Notes under the pieces: model-generated
Told to the model about the DNA's origin: nothing
The model's input: only the letters and a program-made list of their open reading frames with translations
Databases searched by the model: none
Assembly: GCF_001975985.1 (NCBI RefSeq)
Contig: NZ_MTQF01000006.1
Coordinates: 340,071-383,245 of the forward strand
DNA: 43,175 bases
DNA from: [Flexibacter] sp. ATCC 35103
GTDB lineage: Bacteria; Bacteroidota; Bacteroidia; Flavobacteriales; Flavobacteriaceae
Direction of reading: 5' to 3'
Program-made: the position numbers and the translations under genes
In this document: positions 24,268 through 33,511 of the stretch, in pieces
Numbering within the stretch: the stretch's first letter is position 1
Layout of the letters: each line of letters starts with the position of its first letter

Positions 24268-25611
24268 CTATTTTGCTGCTGACGGAGTTGTTGCTTTTTC
24301 TCCAATAAAAACTTCATTTAACACTACATTTTCTGCATTTGTACATGAGATTGCATTTTTGGCCCATTTAATATCAATATTATTTAAAGAGATATTACGC
24401 ACTTTTTTATCCGGAAATCCCTGAATTACAATTCCGGATGCTGTTGCTTTATTGCAGGTAATATTCGAAAAAGAAACATTCGATATCTCAGACTGGAAAC
24501 CGTTTCCTTCTCCGTGATAATTTGCAGTGATATACAAACAATCTTCTACTTCATCGAGTTCTATATTTCGAACAAAAATATTTTTTATAAAACCTCCTCT
24601 GTCGGCATTGGTTTTTAAATAGATGCCCCTTTTTAAATACCCAATAGTTTTACAATTTTCTACATATACATTTTGTACTCCTGCTGACATTTCACTTCCT
24701 ATCACGACGCCATGAAGGCCTTTGAAATTACAATTTCTAATTACAATATTTTCACTGGGCGTAGCAGCGTTTGCTCTTCCTTCATGATCACGTCCGGCTT
24801 TTATGGCAACATTATCATCACCATTATCAAAAGTTACATTTTCGATTAAAACATCTTTAGCATATTCAGGATCAATACCGTCATTATTATAATTTAATGA
24901 TTTATAACGTACACCGCGAACGGTAATACTTTGGGATTTTAGCAAATGTAAACACCAGAAAGGAGAATTTTCTATACGGATGTTTTCAACTAAAATATTT
25001 TTACAATTGAAAAACTGAATCATCTGAGGACGTAAAAAGTATCCATCACCAAACTTTCTGTCTTTAACCGGAATATTATTGTGATTCATTTCACGGCTAA
25101 GGTTTTTGCCTGCTCCTTCTTTTGCTTTAAAGCTTTTCCAGGTCTTTCCTCCTTCTCCATCAATTGTTCCTTCTCCTGTTATAGCGATATTCGAGCATTC
25201 GTAGGCATAAATTAATGGACTGTAATTGTAAAGCATTGTACCCTCCCAACTGGTTAAAACCATGGGTAAATAATCTTCCGGTTTATCACTGAATTTAATT
25301 TTTGCTCCTTTTTCTATTTTAAGATTTACATTGCTTACAAAATGAATTGGGCCGTTTATTTTATAGATTCCCTTTGGTACAATAATAGTCCCTCCGTTAT
25401 TCTTTCTGCACAATGCCATGGCTTTGTCAAAGACTGCTTTATTATTGGTTACAGAATCTCCTTTGGCACCCAACTTCAAAACATTAATTTGATAAGAAGG
25501 AATCACAGGAAGCTGAATTCTATTAACAATAGCATCTACTTTTGCTGTTGGAAATTCGCTGTTTTGTGCAAAAGAAGTGCATGAAATTAATAAAAGGAAT
25601 AAATATTTCAT
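24268..25611 (-). CDS. GH28 polygalacturonase-family glycoside hydrolase (variant active site)
   Basis: A 447-residue exported beta-helix enzyme that hydrolyses galacturonan or a related pectic chain by inversion. Signal peptide MKYLFLLLISCTSFAQ. An N-terminal V-L-K-L-G-A-K-G-D-S motif opens the fold. Catalytic motifs: N-N-D-G-I-D-P (D244), G-D-D (D265/D266) and L-H-G (H300). The usual R-I-K subsite motif is replaced by Y-L-K (331-333), with R328 just before. The paralogue at 40350 keeps R-I-K, so the two probably differ in substrate, for example exo-acting or rhamnogalacturonan versus homogalacturonan. The gene is followed after 285 bp by CE12 and preceded by the PL10-CE8 fusion, 85 bp away across a CTAAG-rich intergenic repeat. 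Confidence 0.9.
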   Translation of the reverse strand: MKYLFLLLISCTSFAQNSEFPTAKVDAIVNRIQLPVIPSYQINVLKLGAKGDSVTNNKAVFDKAMALCRKNNGGTIIVPKGIYKINGPIHFVSNVNLKIEKGAKIKFSDKPEDYLPMVLTSWEGTMLYNYSPLIYAYECSNIAITGEGTIDGEGGKTWKSFKAKEGAGKNLSREMNHNNIPVKDRKFGDGYFLRPQMIQFFNCKNILVENIRIENSPFWCLHLLKSQSITVRGVRYKSLNYNNDGIDPEYAKDVLIENVTFDNGDDNVAIKAGRDHEGRANAATPSENIVIRNCNFKGLHGVVIGSEMSAGVQNVYVENCKTIGYLKRGIYLKTNADRGGFIKNIFVRNIELDEVEDCLYITANYHGEGNGFQSEISNVSFSNITCNKATASGIVIQGFPDKKVRNISLNNIDIKWAKNAISCTNAENVVLNEVFIGEKATTPSAAK

Positions 25612-25696
25612 AGTTTATTTTTTAGTTGCTAAGCCGCTAAGTTTCTAAGATTATGACTTAAATTTTAAAAACTTAGCATCTCAGTAACTTAGTGTC

Positions 25697-27697
25697 TTAT
25701 TTTGAATACCAATTAGAAATTGAATCTTTCAGAATATTTTCGATAGTATACTTTTGAGCTTCTTTCTTTGAAAGCTGGTGGGACCATACAACTCTTTTTG
25801 TGGGCTGAAATCCTTCACCTTTACAATTATATTCAGCATACAAAGCATTCTTTTCTGCTTCTGGTTTCGACCAGTTTTCCCAGCCTTCCGGTTTTATATG
25901 CTTTGCCATATCACAATTGAGATAAACTGTTTTGGCATAAATACGCCAAGGTCGTCCTAAATAAACTGCTGTTGCTGATGGTTCTGCCGTAAGTTTACAA
26001 TCTTTAAAAACAAAACCAAAAGCTGTTCCTTCAGGAGTTGAAGCTGCTGTAATATAAGAGCTTTTTATGCTGTGAATTTCGCAATTTTCGAATAATGTGG
26101 TGGCACTTCCAAAAATAAAATCGGTGGTGCCTTCGATATAACAATCTTTAAAATATTGTTTGGCTTCTTTTCCTGATAAATATAAAGTATCCTGATTTCC
26201 TAAAATATTGCAATTTGAAATTTTAGCACGATTCGCTACAACTGATAATGCAATTGCCTGACCTTTATCTCCTGATGTATTTTTGATGGTTAAGTTTAAA
26301 GCTGAAAAATCGTCTCCTTCTACCAAAACAGTCGGTGTGTAAAAAGTACTGTTTCGCCCTAAACCAATTTTAGCGAAATTATCATCAAAAGTAATAATAG
26401 TTTGTTCTTTGCTTTCTCCCTGTAAAACTACGCTAGTATTCCATTCCGGGATTCGGACTTTTTCATTATAAATTCCGTTTTTGACATAAATGGTAACTTT
26501 TTCATAAGGAAATGCAGAACACGCGTAAATAGCATCCTGAATTTTAGTAAAATCTCCGGAACCGTCTTGGGCAACGGTAATTAAACTAATATTTTTTTTT
26601 TCTGAATCGGAGACTTTTGTTCCGTTTTTAGTTGCCCATGCTGTATATTTTTTCAGCACTTCTTTAGGAGCATCTGTATACCAGGAATAACCATTACGCC
26701 TTTCAGAACCTATTTCATCCATAGATTTTTTTCTGATTCCGTCGCGATCACAAAAGAAAGGTTCATTGGTGTTCAAATCCATAAATCTTGCCCAAATTGG
26801 TGTCGCATTTTGTGTAACAATCATTTTTTTCTCTATGATTTTTCCGGCATCGTTCAAAATACGTTTCTCTTCAAGATTAGTGATTTTAGTTTTTTCAAAC
26901 CAAACCTGAGCACTTTTGACTGCTGTGACTATTTCTCGTGAAGGTTTTTCTATCGACATTAAAAGCAATACAATTTTAGCCGACTCATATCCGCTGAGAG
27001 AAGCCAGTTCAAAAGCTCTTGCATTTGCGGGAGCTAATGTAACCTCATCATGCTGGGCACACCAAGCTGTCAATATTCCGTTTTGTTTGTATTGGGTTTT
27101 TAAGATACAATCTATTCCTTTATCAAATGCTTGTTTTGTTTTCGCAACAATTTCCTCTGAAGGCTTTATGCTATAAAAATCAGTTTCTTCACTTACCTGT
27201 TTCATGATGTTCATAATATTTACCATCGAATCATCATTATATGTAATGTGGGTATAATATCCTTTTTTTAGCGGATAAAACTGAGGCCATCCGCCATTAT
27301 CATATTGGGCTTCGAGCAAATAGTTAAGTCCTTTCAGAAACGATTGTTTGTAACGTTCGTCTTTTATCTGTGCGTATATTTTAGACATAAAAAGCATTTC
27401 CTGACATGTAGCACCATTATCGGTCGTAATTTCATGTAAATCACTCTTTAATGCCATCAGTTTTTGCTTTTCTGTTTCAGTGAGCGGGTTTTGCATCTGA
27501 ATATTTTTTGGCCATCCGCCAATGTCTCTTTGATAGAGCAAAACATTTTCGGCAATCTTTTTTGCTTCCTCAGTACCAAACCACGCTGCATCATTTTTAC
27601 GAATGACATCAGACCAGTTTTTATAGGCATTTTGGGCATTTATACTCAAACAAATGCTAAAGAAAACGAATGCTGTATATTTTTTTAATTGATTCAC
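25697..27697 (-). CDS. Pectate lyase (PL10) - pectinesterase (CE8) fusion
   Basis: A bifunctional exported enzyme. The GTG at 27697 is chosen because it opens a signal peptide (M-N-Q-L-K-K-Y-T-A-F-V-F-F...INAQ). The longer ATG frame (27757) adds 20 polar residues read from an intergenic repeat. Numbered from that ATG, about 45-380 is a PL10 lyase (T-T-D-N-G-A-T, Y-D-N-G-G-W-P-Q-F, T-Y-N-D-D-S-M, P-A-N-A-R-A-F-E, R-F-M-D-L-N-T-N-E-P-F-F, N-G-Y-S-W-Y). About 394-680 is a CE8 methylesterase with G-N-Q-D-T-L-Y (D523), T-T-D-F-I-F-G (D546) and G-R-P-W-R (R602). De-esterification next to beta-elimination lets one protein process methylated homogalacturonan. It lies between two GH28-type steps in the locus, which fits. 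Confidence 0.92.
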   Translation of the reverse strand: MNQLKKYTAFVFFSICLSINAQNAYKNWSDVIRKNDAAWFGTEEAKKIAENVLLYQRDIGGWPKNIQMQNPLTETEKQKLMALKSDLHEITTDNGATCQEMLFMSKIYAQIKDERYKQSFLKGLNYLLEAQYDNGGWPQFYPLKKGYYTHITYNDDSMVNIMNIMKQVSEETDFYSIKPSEEIVAKTKQAFDKGIDCILKTQYKQNGILTAWCAQHDEVTLAPANARAFELASLSGYESAKIVLLLMSIEKPSREIVTAVKSAQVWFEKTKITNLEEKRILNDAGKIIEKKMIVTQNATPIWARFMDLNTNEPFFCDRDGIRKKSMDEIGSERRNGYSWYTDAPKEVLKKYTAWATKNGTKVSDSEKKNISLITVAQDGSGDFTKIQDAIYACSAFPYEKVTIYVKNGIYNEKVRIPEWNTSVVLQGESKEQTIITFDDNFAKIGLGRNSTFYTPTVLVEGDDFSALNLTIKNTSGDKGQAIALSVVANRAKISNCNILGNQDTLYLSGKEAKQYFKDCYIEGTTDFIFGSATTLFENCEIHSIKSSYITAASTPEGTAFGFVFKDCKLTAEPSATAVYLGRPWRIYAKTVYLNCDMAKHIKPEGWENWSKPEAEKNALYAEYNCKGEGFQPTKRVVWSHQLSKKEAQKYTIENILKDSISNWYSK

Positions 27698-27757
27698 TTG
27701 TATGTTTTTATTTGATTTGCGTATTTGTTGTGCCTGTTTTTTAACACATAGAGGCAT

Positions 27758-28038
27758 CGGTTTTGTGAACTTTAAAATAGTCGTTTCACTTGAAATAAAT
27801 ATCTAATACTATTTTTATTTTCACGCAGATTTTAAAAAGACTTAAGCAAATATGCGCAGATTATTATATAAAAAAATCTGCTTAACGTGCAAATCTGTTC
27901 TAGCTTTCCAAAGTTTCTGTGTGTTGATTTTTTTCTCTCACGCAGATTTGGCAGATTAAGCAGATTCCTTCGACTTAGTTACTTTATTACTTGCTTTGTT
28001 ACTTTGTCCCTTTGTCCCTTTTTCCCTTTTTTCTAAAC
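27758..28038. repeat. Intergenic repeat-rich spacer
   Basis: No gene. It holds several CACGCAGATT/GCAGATTAAGCAGATT-type copies (around 27822-27900 and 27940-27968), with inverted AATCTGC forms, and a pyrimidine-rich stretch of TTTGTCCC units near 28004-28025. Such text is common between flavobacterial genes. A similar short copy lies at 33431-33452. Confidence 0.6.
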
Positions 28039-29637
28039 CTACTTCGTAACTCTAAACCAATCAACAGCTACATTTCCTGAATCATTGGTAACTTTTGGGC
28101 TCAATGCAAAAAGTCCTGTTTTGGCGCCAATCCATTTTCCTTCTTTAGAAACAAAATCAGTTCCTATAGACTGGTATTTTTTATCATCTAAACTGTAAAA
28201 GAAACTGCAGATCCCTCCTTTTTTAACTTTTACTCTTAGATAAATTGTATTGTTTGCTATTAAAACTGGCGTTGTTTCTGTTTCTGAAACTTTTTTATCA
28301 AAAGTTCCCGTTTTCTGATTCAGATATAATTTTCCGTTTTCATTTTTAAAATTCAAATAACTATAATCTAATCCCATGATTATAAGTCCTGTTGATTCTC
28401 CGTTTAACCTTGTATTAAAAGTCAATTTGGTGGTCACGGTAAATTCTTCGGCGGGGAATTTTTGGAGCAATAAGTTTGGAGCATCAAAAATTTTCTGATT
28501 GTCTTTTAGAGTGGTCTGACAAAATAAATTAAGATATCCTAAACTCGTAGGAAACCCCCAATTGATTTGAGAATTTGCCTGCCATTGCCATTGCAAACCT
28601 AATTTAGGTTCATTGAACTCATCTGATTCTGCCGGAGTTTCTATTGGATATTTCTTGCCTACATTTGGTTTTTTGAATGTTGTAACGGGTTCTCCAATTC
28701 CGTTTTTATCAAAATCCTGTCCCATAACCGGCCAGTCTTTTTCCCATTTCATAGGCTGAAGATGAACAATTCTGCCGTAAGCGCCTTTATCCTGAAAATG
28801 TATAAACCAGTCTTCTCCAGTTTGTGTTTGTACCCAAGCGCCCTGATGCGGACCATTTATAGTTGTTTTTCCCTGTTCCAGAACTTTCTTCGTTTCATAA
28901 GGACCATACACATTTTTTGATCTTAAAATAGTTTGCCAGCCTGTAGCAACTCCGCCGGCAGGAGCAAAAATGTAATAGTAATTATTGCGCTTATAAAATT
29001 TTGGACCTTCAATTGTTCCTTCGCTTTCATGTCCGTCAATTACCATCACTTCGTCATTGTTAGCCACTGTTCCTTCAGCATTCATACTGCAAACGACCAA
29101 TAAACTCTTTATCTGTGCACGACTTCCCGCAAAAGCATGAACCAGATACACTTTGCCGTCATCATCCCATAACGGACTAGGATCTATAAGTCCTTTTCCT
29201 GCTTTTACCAAAAGCGGTTCAGACCACGGACCTTCTGCTTTTTTGGCTTTTATCATATAAATTCCAAAATCAGGATCCGGATAATAAATGTAGAATTCAT
29301 TATTATGAAAATTAATACTTGGTGCCCAAACGCCATTACCATGCTGTACGGTATTAAAAGTATCAAATGGAGGTTGTTTTGGCAAAGCATAACTTAAAAT
29401 CTTCCAGTTTACAAGGTCTTTAGAATGCAAAATTGGTAATCCGGGAATGCAATTAAAAGACGATGCGGTCATATAATAATCATCACCTACGCGAACGACA
29501 TCAGGATCTGAATAATCGGCGTGGATAATAGGATTTGTATAGGTTTCGTCTCCATTATCCGGCACCCAAACCTGTGCAGAATTCTGTTGTATCGCGAAAA
29601 AGGATAATAAGAGAAAGAGGATTTTTAAGTTTTTCAT
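28039..29637 (-). CDS. GH43 family glycoside hydrolase with C-terminal concanavalin-like domain
   Basis: A 532-residue exported enzyme, likely an arabinofuranosidase, xylosidase or galactosidase acting on pectin side chains. The signal peptide (ending N-S-A-Q) is followed by the five-bladed propeller with catalytic base in D-Y-S-D-P-D (D44), pKa modulator in L-I-D-P-S (D152) and acid in G-T-I-E-G-P (E210). Also typical are V-W-A-P-S-I, Y-F/Y-I-Y-Y-P and G-P-H-Q-G-A-W. From about 340 on is a beta-sandwich (beta-xylosidase C-terminal type), starting near E-S-D-E-F-N. The family holds several activities and I cannot fix the subfamily, but the pectin context favours arabinan or rhamnogalacturonan side chains. 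A hairpin lies in the 78-bp gap upstream. Confidence 0.88.
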   Translation of the reverse strand: MKNLKILFLLLSFFAIQQNSAQVWVPDNGDETYTNPIIHADYSDPDVVRVGDDYYMTASSFNCIPGLPILHSKDLVNWKILSYALPKQPPFDTFNTVQHGNGVWAPSINFHNNEFYIYYPDPDFGIYMIKAKKAEGPWSEPLLVKAGKGLIDPSPLWDDDGKVYLVHAFAGSRAQIKSLLVVCSMNAEGTVANNDEVMVIDGHESEGTIEGPKFYKRNNYYYIFAPAGGVATGWQTILRSKNVYGPYETKKVLEQGKTTINGPHQGAWVQTQTGEDWFIHFQDKGAYGRIVHLQPMKWEKDWPVMGQDFDKNGIGEPVTTFKKPNVGKKYPIETPAESDEFNEPKLGLQWQWQANSQINWGFPTSLGYLNLFCQTTLKDNQKIFDAPNLLLQKFPAEEFTVTTKLTFNTRLNGESTGLIIMGLDYSYLNFKNENGKLYLNQKTGTFDKKVSETETTPVLIANNTIYLRVKVKKGGICSFFYSLDDKKYQSIGTDFVSKEGKWIGAKTGLFALSPKVTNDSGNVAVDWFRVTK

Positions 29638-29658
29638 TTTTTAATAATTACTTTAGTT

Positions 29659-29691
29659 AAACCCGACAGGTTTTAAAAACCTGTGGGGTTT
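29659..29691. terminator. Intergenic palindrome, possible attenuator
   Basis: AAACCCgACAGGTTTT pairs with AAAACCTGTgGGGTTT (one mismatch). It is a widespread type of flavobacterial repeat, AAACCC-ACAGGTTTT. Between the GH105 and GH43 genes it may lower transcription of the last genes of the locus. Confidence 0.5.
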
Positions 29692-29715
29692 CTTTTGAAC
29701 TTAAAAAGTTGTTTA

Positions 29716-30939
29716 TTATCTGTTTAATTCTAATGCAGCCAGAATAAAAGGTCCGGTTGCTTTAGGATCATTGTCCTTCTTTTTTTCGTTTACATAATAT
29801 TCGTAAGTTCCGTCACGATATGGCGTACCTCCCAAACCTGCAACCTGACAGCAATTTGTTAAAGTAATACCTCCATCTTCATCTACTTTTTTGATTAGGA
29901 TTTTAGTCAATCCGTCAAAAGCTTTGTTTGCCAGTTTTTTATATTTTGCAGGTAAATATCCTTTGTTTACGCCTTTTGCAAAAGCATAAGCAAACATTGA
30001 TGATCCTGAGGCTTCAAGATAATTTCCTTCTTTTCCTCCTTTATCAGTTACCTGATACCATAAACCAGATTTATCCTGAACCTTAGCCAAAGCTTCACAA
30101 GCATTATTTAAGTACTTCACTAATTCTTTTTGTTTTGGATGGTCCTTTGGCATATAATCCAACACATCAACAAGTGCCATAACATACCAGCCTAAAGCTC
30201 TTGACCAGAAGTTTGGTGAGTTACCTGTTTCTTTATTTGCCCATGGCATTTGCTTGCTTTCATCCCAGGCATGGTATAATAATCCTGTTTTTGGATCAGT
30301 TGCATGCGCCTGAATCAATTCAAATTGTTTTGCGATATCATCAAAACTTTTTCCGTTTTCGAATGTCAGAGTATATTGTGCATAAAATGGTTCTCCCATG
30401 TACAAACCATCTAACCACATTTGGTTGGGATAAATTTGTTTATGCCAGAATCCACCGCTTGCAGTTCGTGGCTGTTCAGCAATTTGTTTGCGTACTAATT
30501 GCATTGCTTTTAGGTATTTTTCTTCTTTTGAAGTCGCATAAATATCAAAAAGCAAACGCCCCGGCACGACCAAATCAATATTGTATTTATCGAATTCGTA
30601 CGTTTTTATTGTTCCGTCATTTTGTACCAGTTCATCTACATAACCTCTTATATAAGCTTTGTATCTTGGATCAGGATTTTTTTTATGCAATTCTTCGATA
30701 GAGTGTAAAACCAAAGCATGAACATAATCCCATTTTGGTTTTTTAGAATCGTCGATCATGTATGCTTCAGGATGACGTTTCATCAAGGTCAAAGCCATTT
30801 TATCAGACCATTTTAACTCTTTAGAAATTACGATCTCTTTTTTTGCAGGTTCTTGCGAAGTTACTTTACAGCTTGTAAAAGCCATTAAACAAACTAACAC
30901 TACCGATGCAAAATAACCTTGTCTTTTATTATTTTTCAT
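29716..30939 (-). CDS. GH105 unsaturated rhamnogalacturonyl hydrolase, copy 1 (lipoprotein)
   Basis: A 407-residue alpha/alpha-barrel enzyme that hydrolyses the unsaturated uronyl end left by pectin lyases. The N-terminus is a lipoprotein signal (L-M-A-F-T-S-C, Cys24), so it is probably held in a membrane. The catalytic segment M-W-L-D-G-L-Y-M (D177) and the substrate motif N-F-W-S-R-A-L-G-W-Y are conserved. The C-terminal Q-V-A-G-L-G-G-T-P-Y-R-D-G-T-Y-E-Y-Y block is also typical. It is the third of three GH105 genes in a row, 22 bp from copy 2. The other two have ordinary signal peptides, so location may differ between copies. Overlapping open frames on the opposite strand are shadows. Confidence 0.93.
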   Translation of the reverse strand: MKNNKRQGYFASVVLVCLMAFTSCKVTSQEPAKKEIVISKELKWSDKMALTLMKRHPEAYMIDDSKKPKWDYVHALVLHSIEELHKKNPDPRYKAYIRGYVDELVQNDGTIKTYEFDKYNIDLVVPGRLLFDIYATSKEEKYLKAMQLVRKQIAEQPRTASGGFWHKQIYPNQMWLDGLYMGEPFYAQYTLTFENGKSFDDIAKQFELIQAHATDPKTGLLYHAWDESKQMPWANKETGNSPNFWSRALGWYVMALVDVLDYMPKDHPKQKELVKYLNNACEALAKVQDKSGLWYQVTDKGGKEGNYLEASGSSMFAYAFAKGVNKGYLPAKYKKLANKAFDGLTKILIKKVDEDGGITLTNCCQVAGLGGTPYRDGTYEYYVNEKKKDNDPKATGPFILAALELNR

Positions 30940-30961
30940 TTTAAAATATATTTAAATTCTA

Positions 30962-32182
30962 CTATTTTTCTAATTCAAGTGCTGCGAGAATAAAGGGCCC
31001 TAACCCATGTGAGTTATCTATTTTTATTTTCTCTTTGATATAATATTCATAAGAACCATCGCGATACGGATTGCCTCCTAATCCTGCACTGGCACAAACT
31101 TGTGTAATATGAATTTCTCCATCAGGATCTACTGTAATCAATTTATTAAGGAGACCGTCAAATCCTTTTTCGGCAAGTTTTTTATATTCTGATGGTAAAT
31201 ATCCTTTTTTTACTCCTTTTGCAAAAGCATAAACAAACATTTCAGATCCTGAGGCTTCAAGGTAATTTCCTTCTTTTGTTGCTGAGTCTGTAACCTGATA
31301 CCACAATCCTGAAGCATCCTGATATTTTGCAACAGCTCCAGAAATTTCATTTAGGTACTGAATCAATTCTTTTCTTTTTGGATGATTTTTTGGCATATAA
31401 TCCAATACATCTACCAAAGCCATCATATACCATCCAATAGAACGTGACCAAAAATTAGGTGAAACTCCGGTTTCCTTGTTTGCCCAAGGCATTTGTTTGC
31501 TTTCGTCCCAGGCATGAAAAAGCAAACCTGTATTTTTGTCGATTGTATGCAGTTGTATTTGCTCAAACTGCTTTGCTATATCATCAAAATCTTTTCCTTT
31601 ATTAAACTCTGTGCTGTAACGGGCATAAAAGGGAGTTCCCATATACAAACCATCAAGCCACATTTGATACGGATAGATTTTTTTATGCCATAATCCGCCT
31701 GAATTTGTTCTGGGATGTGTTTCTAATTGTTTTCTTAATGTTTGCATTGCGATTAAGTACCTCTTGTCTTTTGTTGTTTTATAGAGATCAAAAAGAATTT
31801 TTCCGGCATTTACATTATCGATATTGTAATCTTCGAGTTTATAATTCATGATTTCTCCTGAACTATTAATTACCGTTTCTCCGTATTCTTTTACGTAATT
31901 GGCATAAACAGGATTTTTTGTCTTTTTGTAAAGCTCTTCAAAAGACATCGTTACCAAACCTAATTTATAATCCCATTTTGGTTTCTCATTATTATCCATT
32001 TGCCAGGCTTTTGGCGCACGTTTTATTATAGAAAGAGCCATTCGTTCTGACCATTTTAAATCTTTAGAAATTATAACTTCGTTCTTTGCAGATTCCTGAG
32101 CATTCATTTTACCAATCGACAATACAATCAGTCCTATTAACAGGATTGAAGCAGAATAAATTTTCTTTCTATTATTTATCAT
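30962..32182 (-). CDS. GH105 unsaturated rhamnogalacturonyl hydrolase, copy 2
   Basis: A 406-residue member of the triplet, closest to copy 1 (shared P-W-A-N-K-E-T-G-x-S-P-N-F-W-S-R and D-V-L-D-Y-M-P-K). The signal peptide runs to about residue 28 (M-N-A-Q) without a lipoprotein cysteine, so a periplasmic location is likely. Catalytic D177 sits in Q-M-W-L-D-G-L-Y-M-G-T-P. The adjacent residue pattern G-T-P in place of G-E-P in copy 1 or A-E-P in copy 3 could alter the pocket. Directly follows copy 3 after 17 bp. Duplications with divergence suggest each handles a different oligomer (for example different backbone decoration). Confidence 0.92.
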   Translation of the reverse strand: MINNRKKIYSASILLIGLIVLSIGKMNAQESAKNEVIISKDLKWSERMALSIIKRAPKAWQMDNNEKPKWDYKLGLVTMSFEELYKKTKNPVYANYVKEYGETVINSSGEIMNYKLEDYNIDNVNAGKILFDLYKTTKDKRYLIAMQTLRKQLETHPRTNSGGLWHKKIYPYQMWLDGLYMGTPFYARYSTEFNKGKDFDDIAKQFEQIQLHTIDKNTGLLFHAWDESKQMPWANKETGVSPNFWSRSIGWYMMALVDVLDYMPKNHPKRKELIQYLNEISGAVAKYQDASGLWYQVTDSATKEGNYLEASGSEMFVYAFAKGVKKGYLPSEYKKLAEKGFDGLLNKLITVDPDGEIHITQVCASAGLGGNPYRDGSYEYYIKEKIKIDNSHGLGPFILAALELEK

Positions 32183-32199
32183 TTTAAAATGGTTAATGG

Positions 32200-33402
32200 T
32201 TATTTATTCAATTCGATTGCACTTAACAAAAATGCTGCTAAAGCCGGCGAACTATTGTCTTTTGCTTTACTGCTGATGTAATATTGATTAGTACCATCAC
32301 GAAAAGGTTTTCCTCCCAAACCAACATTCGATGAAACATTCGAAATAATTATTTGTCCTTTATCATCTTTTTTAACGAACTCTTTTATATAAGCATCGAA
32401 TGATTTTTGGGCAATCTTTTTATATGATGAAGCTAAATATCCTTTGTCTGCGCCTTTTGCTAAACTATAAATAATCATGGCTGATGACGAAGATTCTAAA
32501 TAATTGTCTTTTAATTCCGGCTTATCTGCCACCTGATACCATAAACCTGATTTGCTTTTGTGCTCAACTGCACTTTTCGCAATTTGATTTAAATATGCTA
32601 TTAGCTCTTTTTGCTTTGGATTGTTTTTTGGATAATAATCCAGCGTTTCTACTAATGCCATCATGTACCAGCCAATTCCTCGTCCCCAGATTGTTGGGGA
32701 TGTTCCCGTTTCAGGATTTGCCCATGCAATTTCTTTGCTTTCATCCCAGGCCTGATAAACCAAACCATTTTTTTTATCTACAAGATGATTTTGTACCAAT
32801 TCAAATTGTTTTGCAATATCGTCTAATGCTTTTCCATTTTCATACTTTACCGTGTATTGGGTATAAAATGGTTCAGCCATATACAAACCATCAATCCACA
32901 TTTGATTGGGATAAATTTGTTTGTGCCAAAATCCACCACTTGCTGTTCTGGGCTGAGTTTCAAGCTGTGCCCTCAGTTGTTGTATAACTTTTAGATAGCG
33001 ATTGTCTTTTGTTATCTCATATAAATTAAATAATAATTTTCCGGGATTTGCACAATCAATATTGTATTCTTTTATATCATATTTTTTGATATTTCCCTCT
33101 GCATCAATCATTTCATCAGCATAATCTTTGATGTAATCGATGTACTTTTTATCGTTTGTTTTTTGATATAACTTTTCAAAACCAGATAATACAAGTCCCA
33201 TTTTATAATCCCATTTTGGCTTTTCGGTTCCGTCAATCTGATATGCTTTTGGATACTTATTTAAAATCGTAAGTGCTGTTCTTTCTGACCATTTCAGATT
33301 ATCCGCCAGAACAGGATTTTCATTTGTCTGCGCGATTGTTTTACTGCTAAAAATCAATAGCAAAACGATTAAATTGATATTCTTAAAAGACGATTTAAAC
33401 AT
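32200..33402 (-). CDS. GH105 unsaturated rhamnogalacturonyl hydrolase, copy 3
   Basis: A 400-residue member and the first transcribed of the triplet. The signal peptide ends at about residue 25 (K-T-I-A-Q). Catalytic D171 is in Q-M-W-I-D-G-L-Y-M-A-E-P. The S-P-T-I-W-G-R-G-I-G-W-Y motif is here changed from N-F-W-S-R in copies 1 and 2, and the C-terminal block reads G-L-G-G-K-P-F-R-D-G-T. This is the most diverged of the three. It lies 109 bp after the DUF4861 gene across a short GCAGATT repeat. Likely removes 4,5-unsaturated galacturonate from di- or oligosaccharides in the periplasm. Confidence 0.92.
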   Translation of the reverse strand: MFKSSFKNINLIVLLLIFSSKTIAQTNENPVLADNLKWSERTALTILNKYPKAYQIDGTEKPKWDYKMGLVLSGFEKLYQKTNDKKYIDYIKDYADEMIDAEGNIKKYDIKEYNIDCANPGKLLFNLYEITKDNRYLKVIQQLRAQLETQPRTASGGFWHKQIYPNQMWIDGLYMAEPFYTQYTVKYENGKALDDIAKQFELVQNHLVDKKNGLVYQAWDESKEIAWANPETGTSPTIWGRGIGWYMMALVETLDYYPKNNPKQKELIAYLNQIAKSAVEHKSKSGLWYQVADKPELKDNYLESSSSAMIIYSLAKGADKGYLASSYKKIAQKSFDAYIKEFVKKDDKGQIIISNVSSNVGLGGKPFRDGTNQYYISSKAKDNSSPALAAFLLSAIELNK

Positions 33403-33511
33403 ATATTTTATTTTTGATCTTTAGCTTTTTTTCTCGCAGATTGAGCAGATTTTTAATTTGTTATCTTAAATCTATTCTCTTGCATCTATTCTCTTTTTTC
33501 TCTCCTCTTAA

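Noticed and set aside
30201..32987. Long plus-strand open frames (166 and 167 codons) opposite the GH105 genes
   Set aside because: They lie wholly inside strongly supported GH105 genes at equivalent positions (same reverse-frame effect), have odd composition and no recognisable domain.
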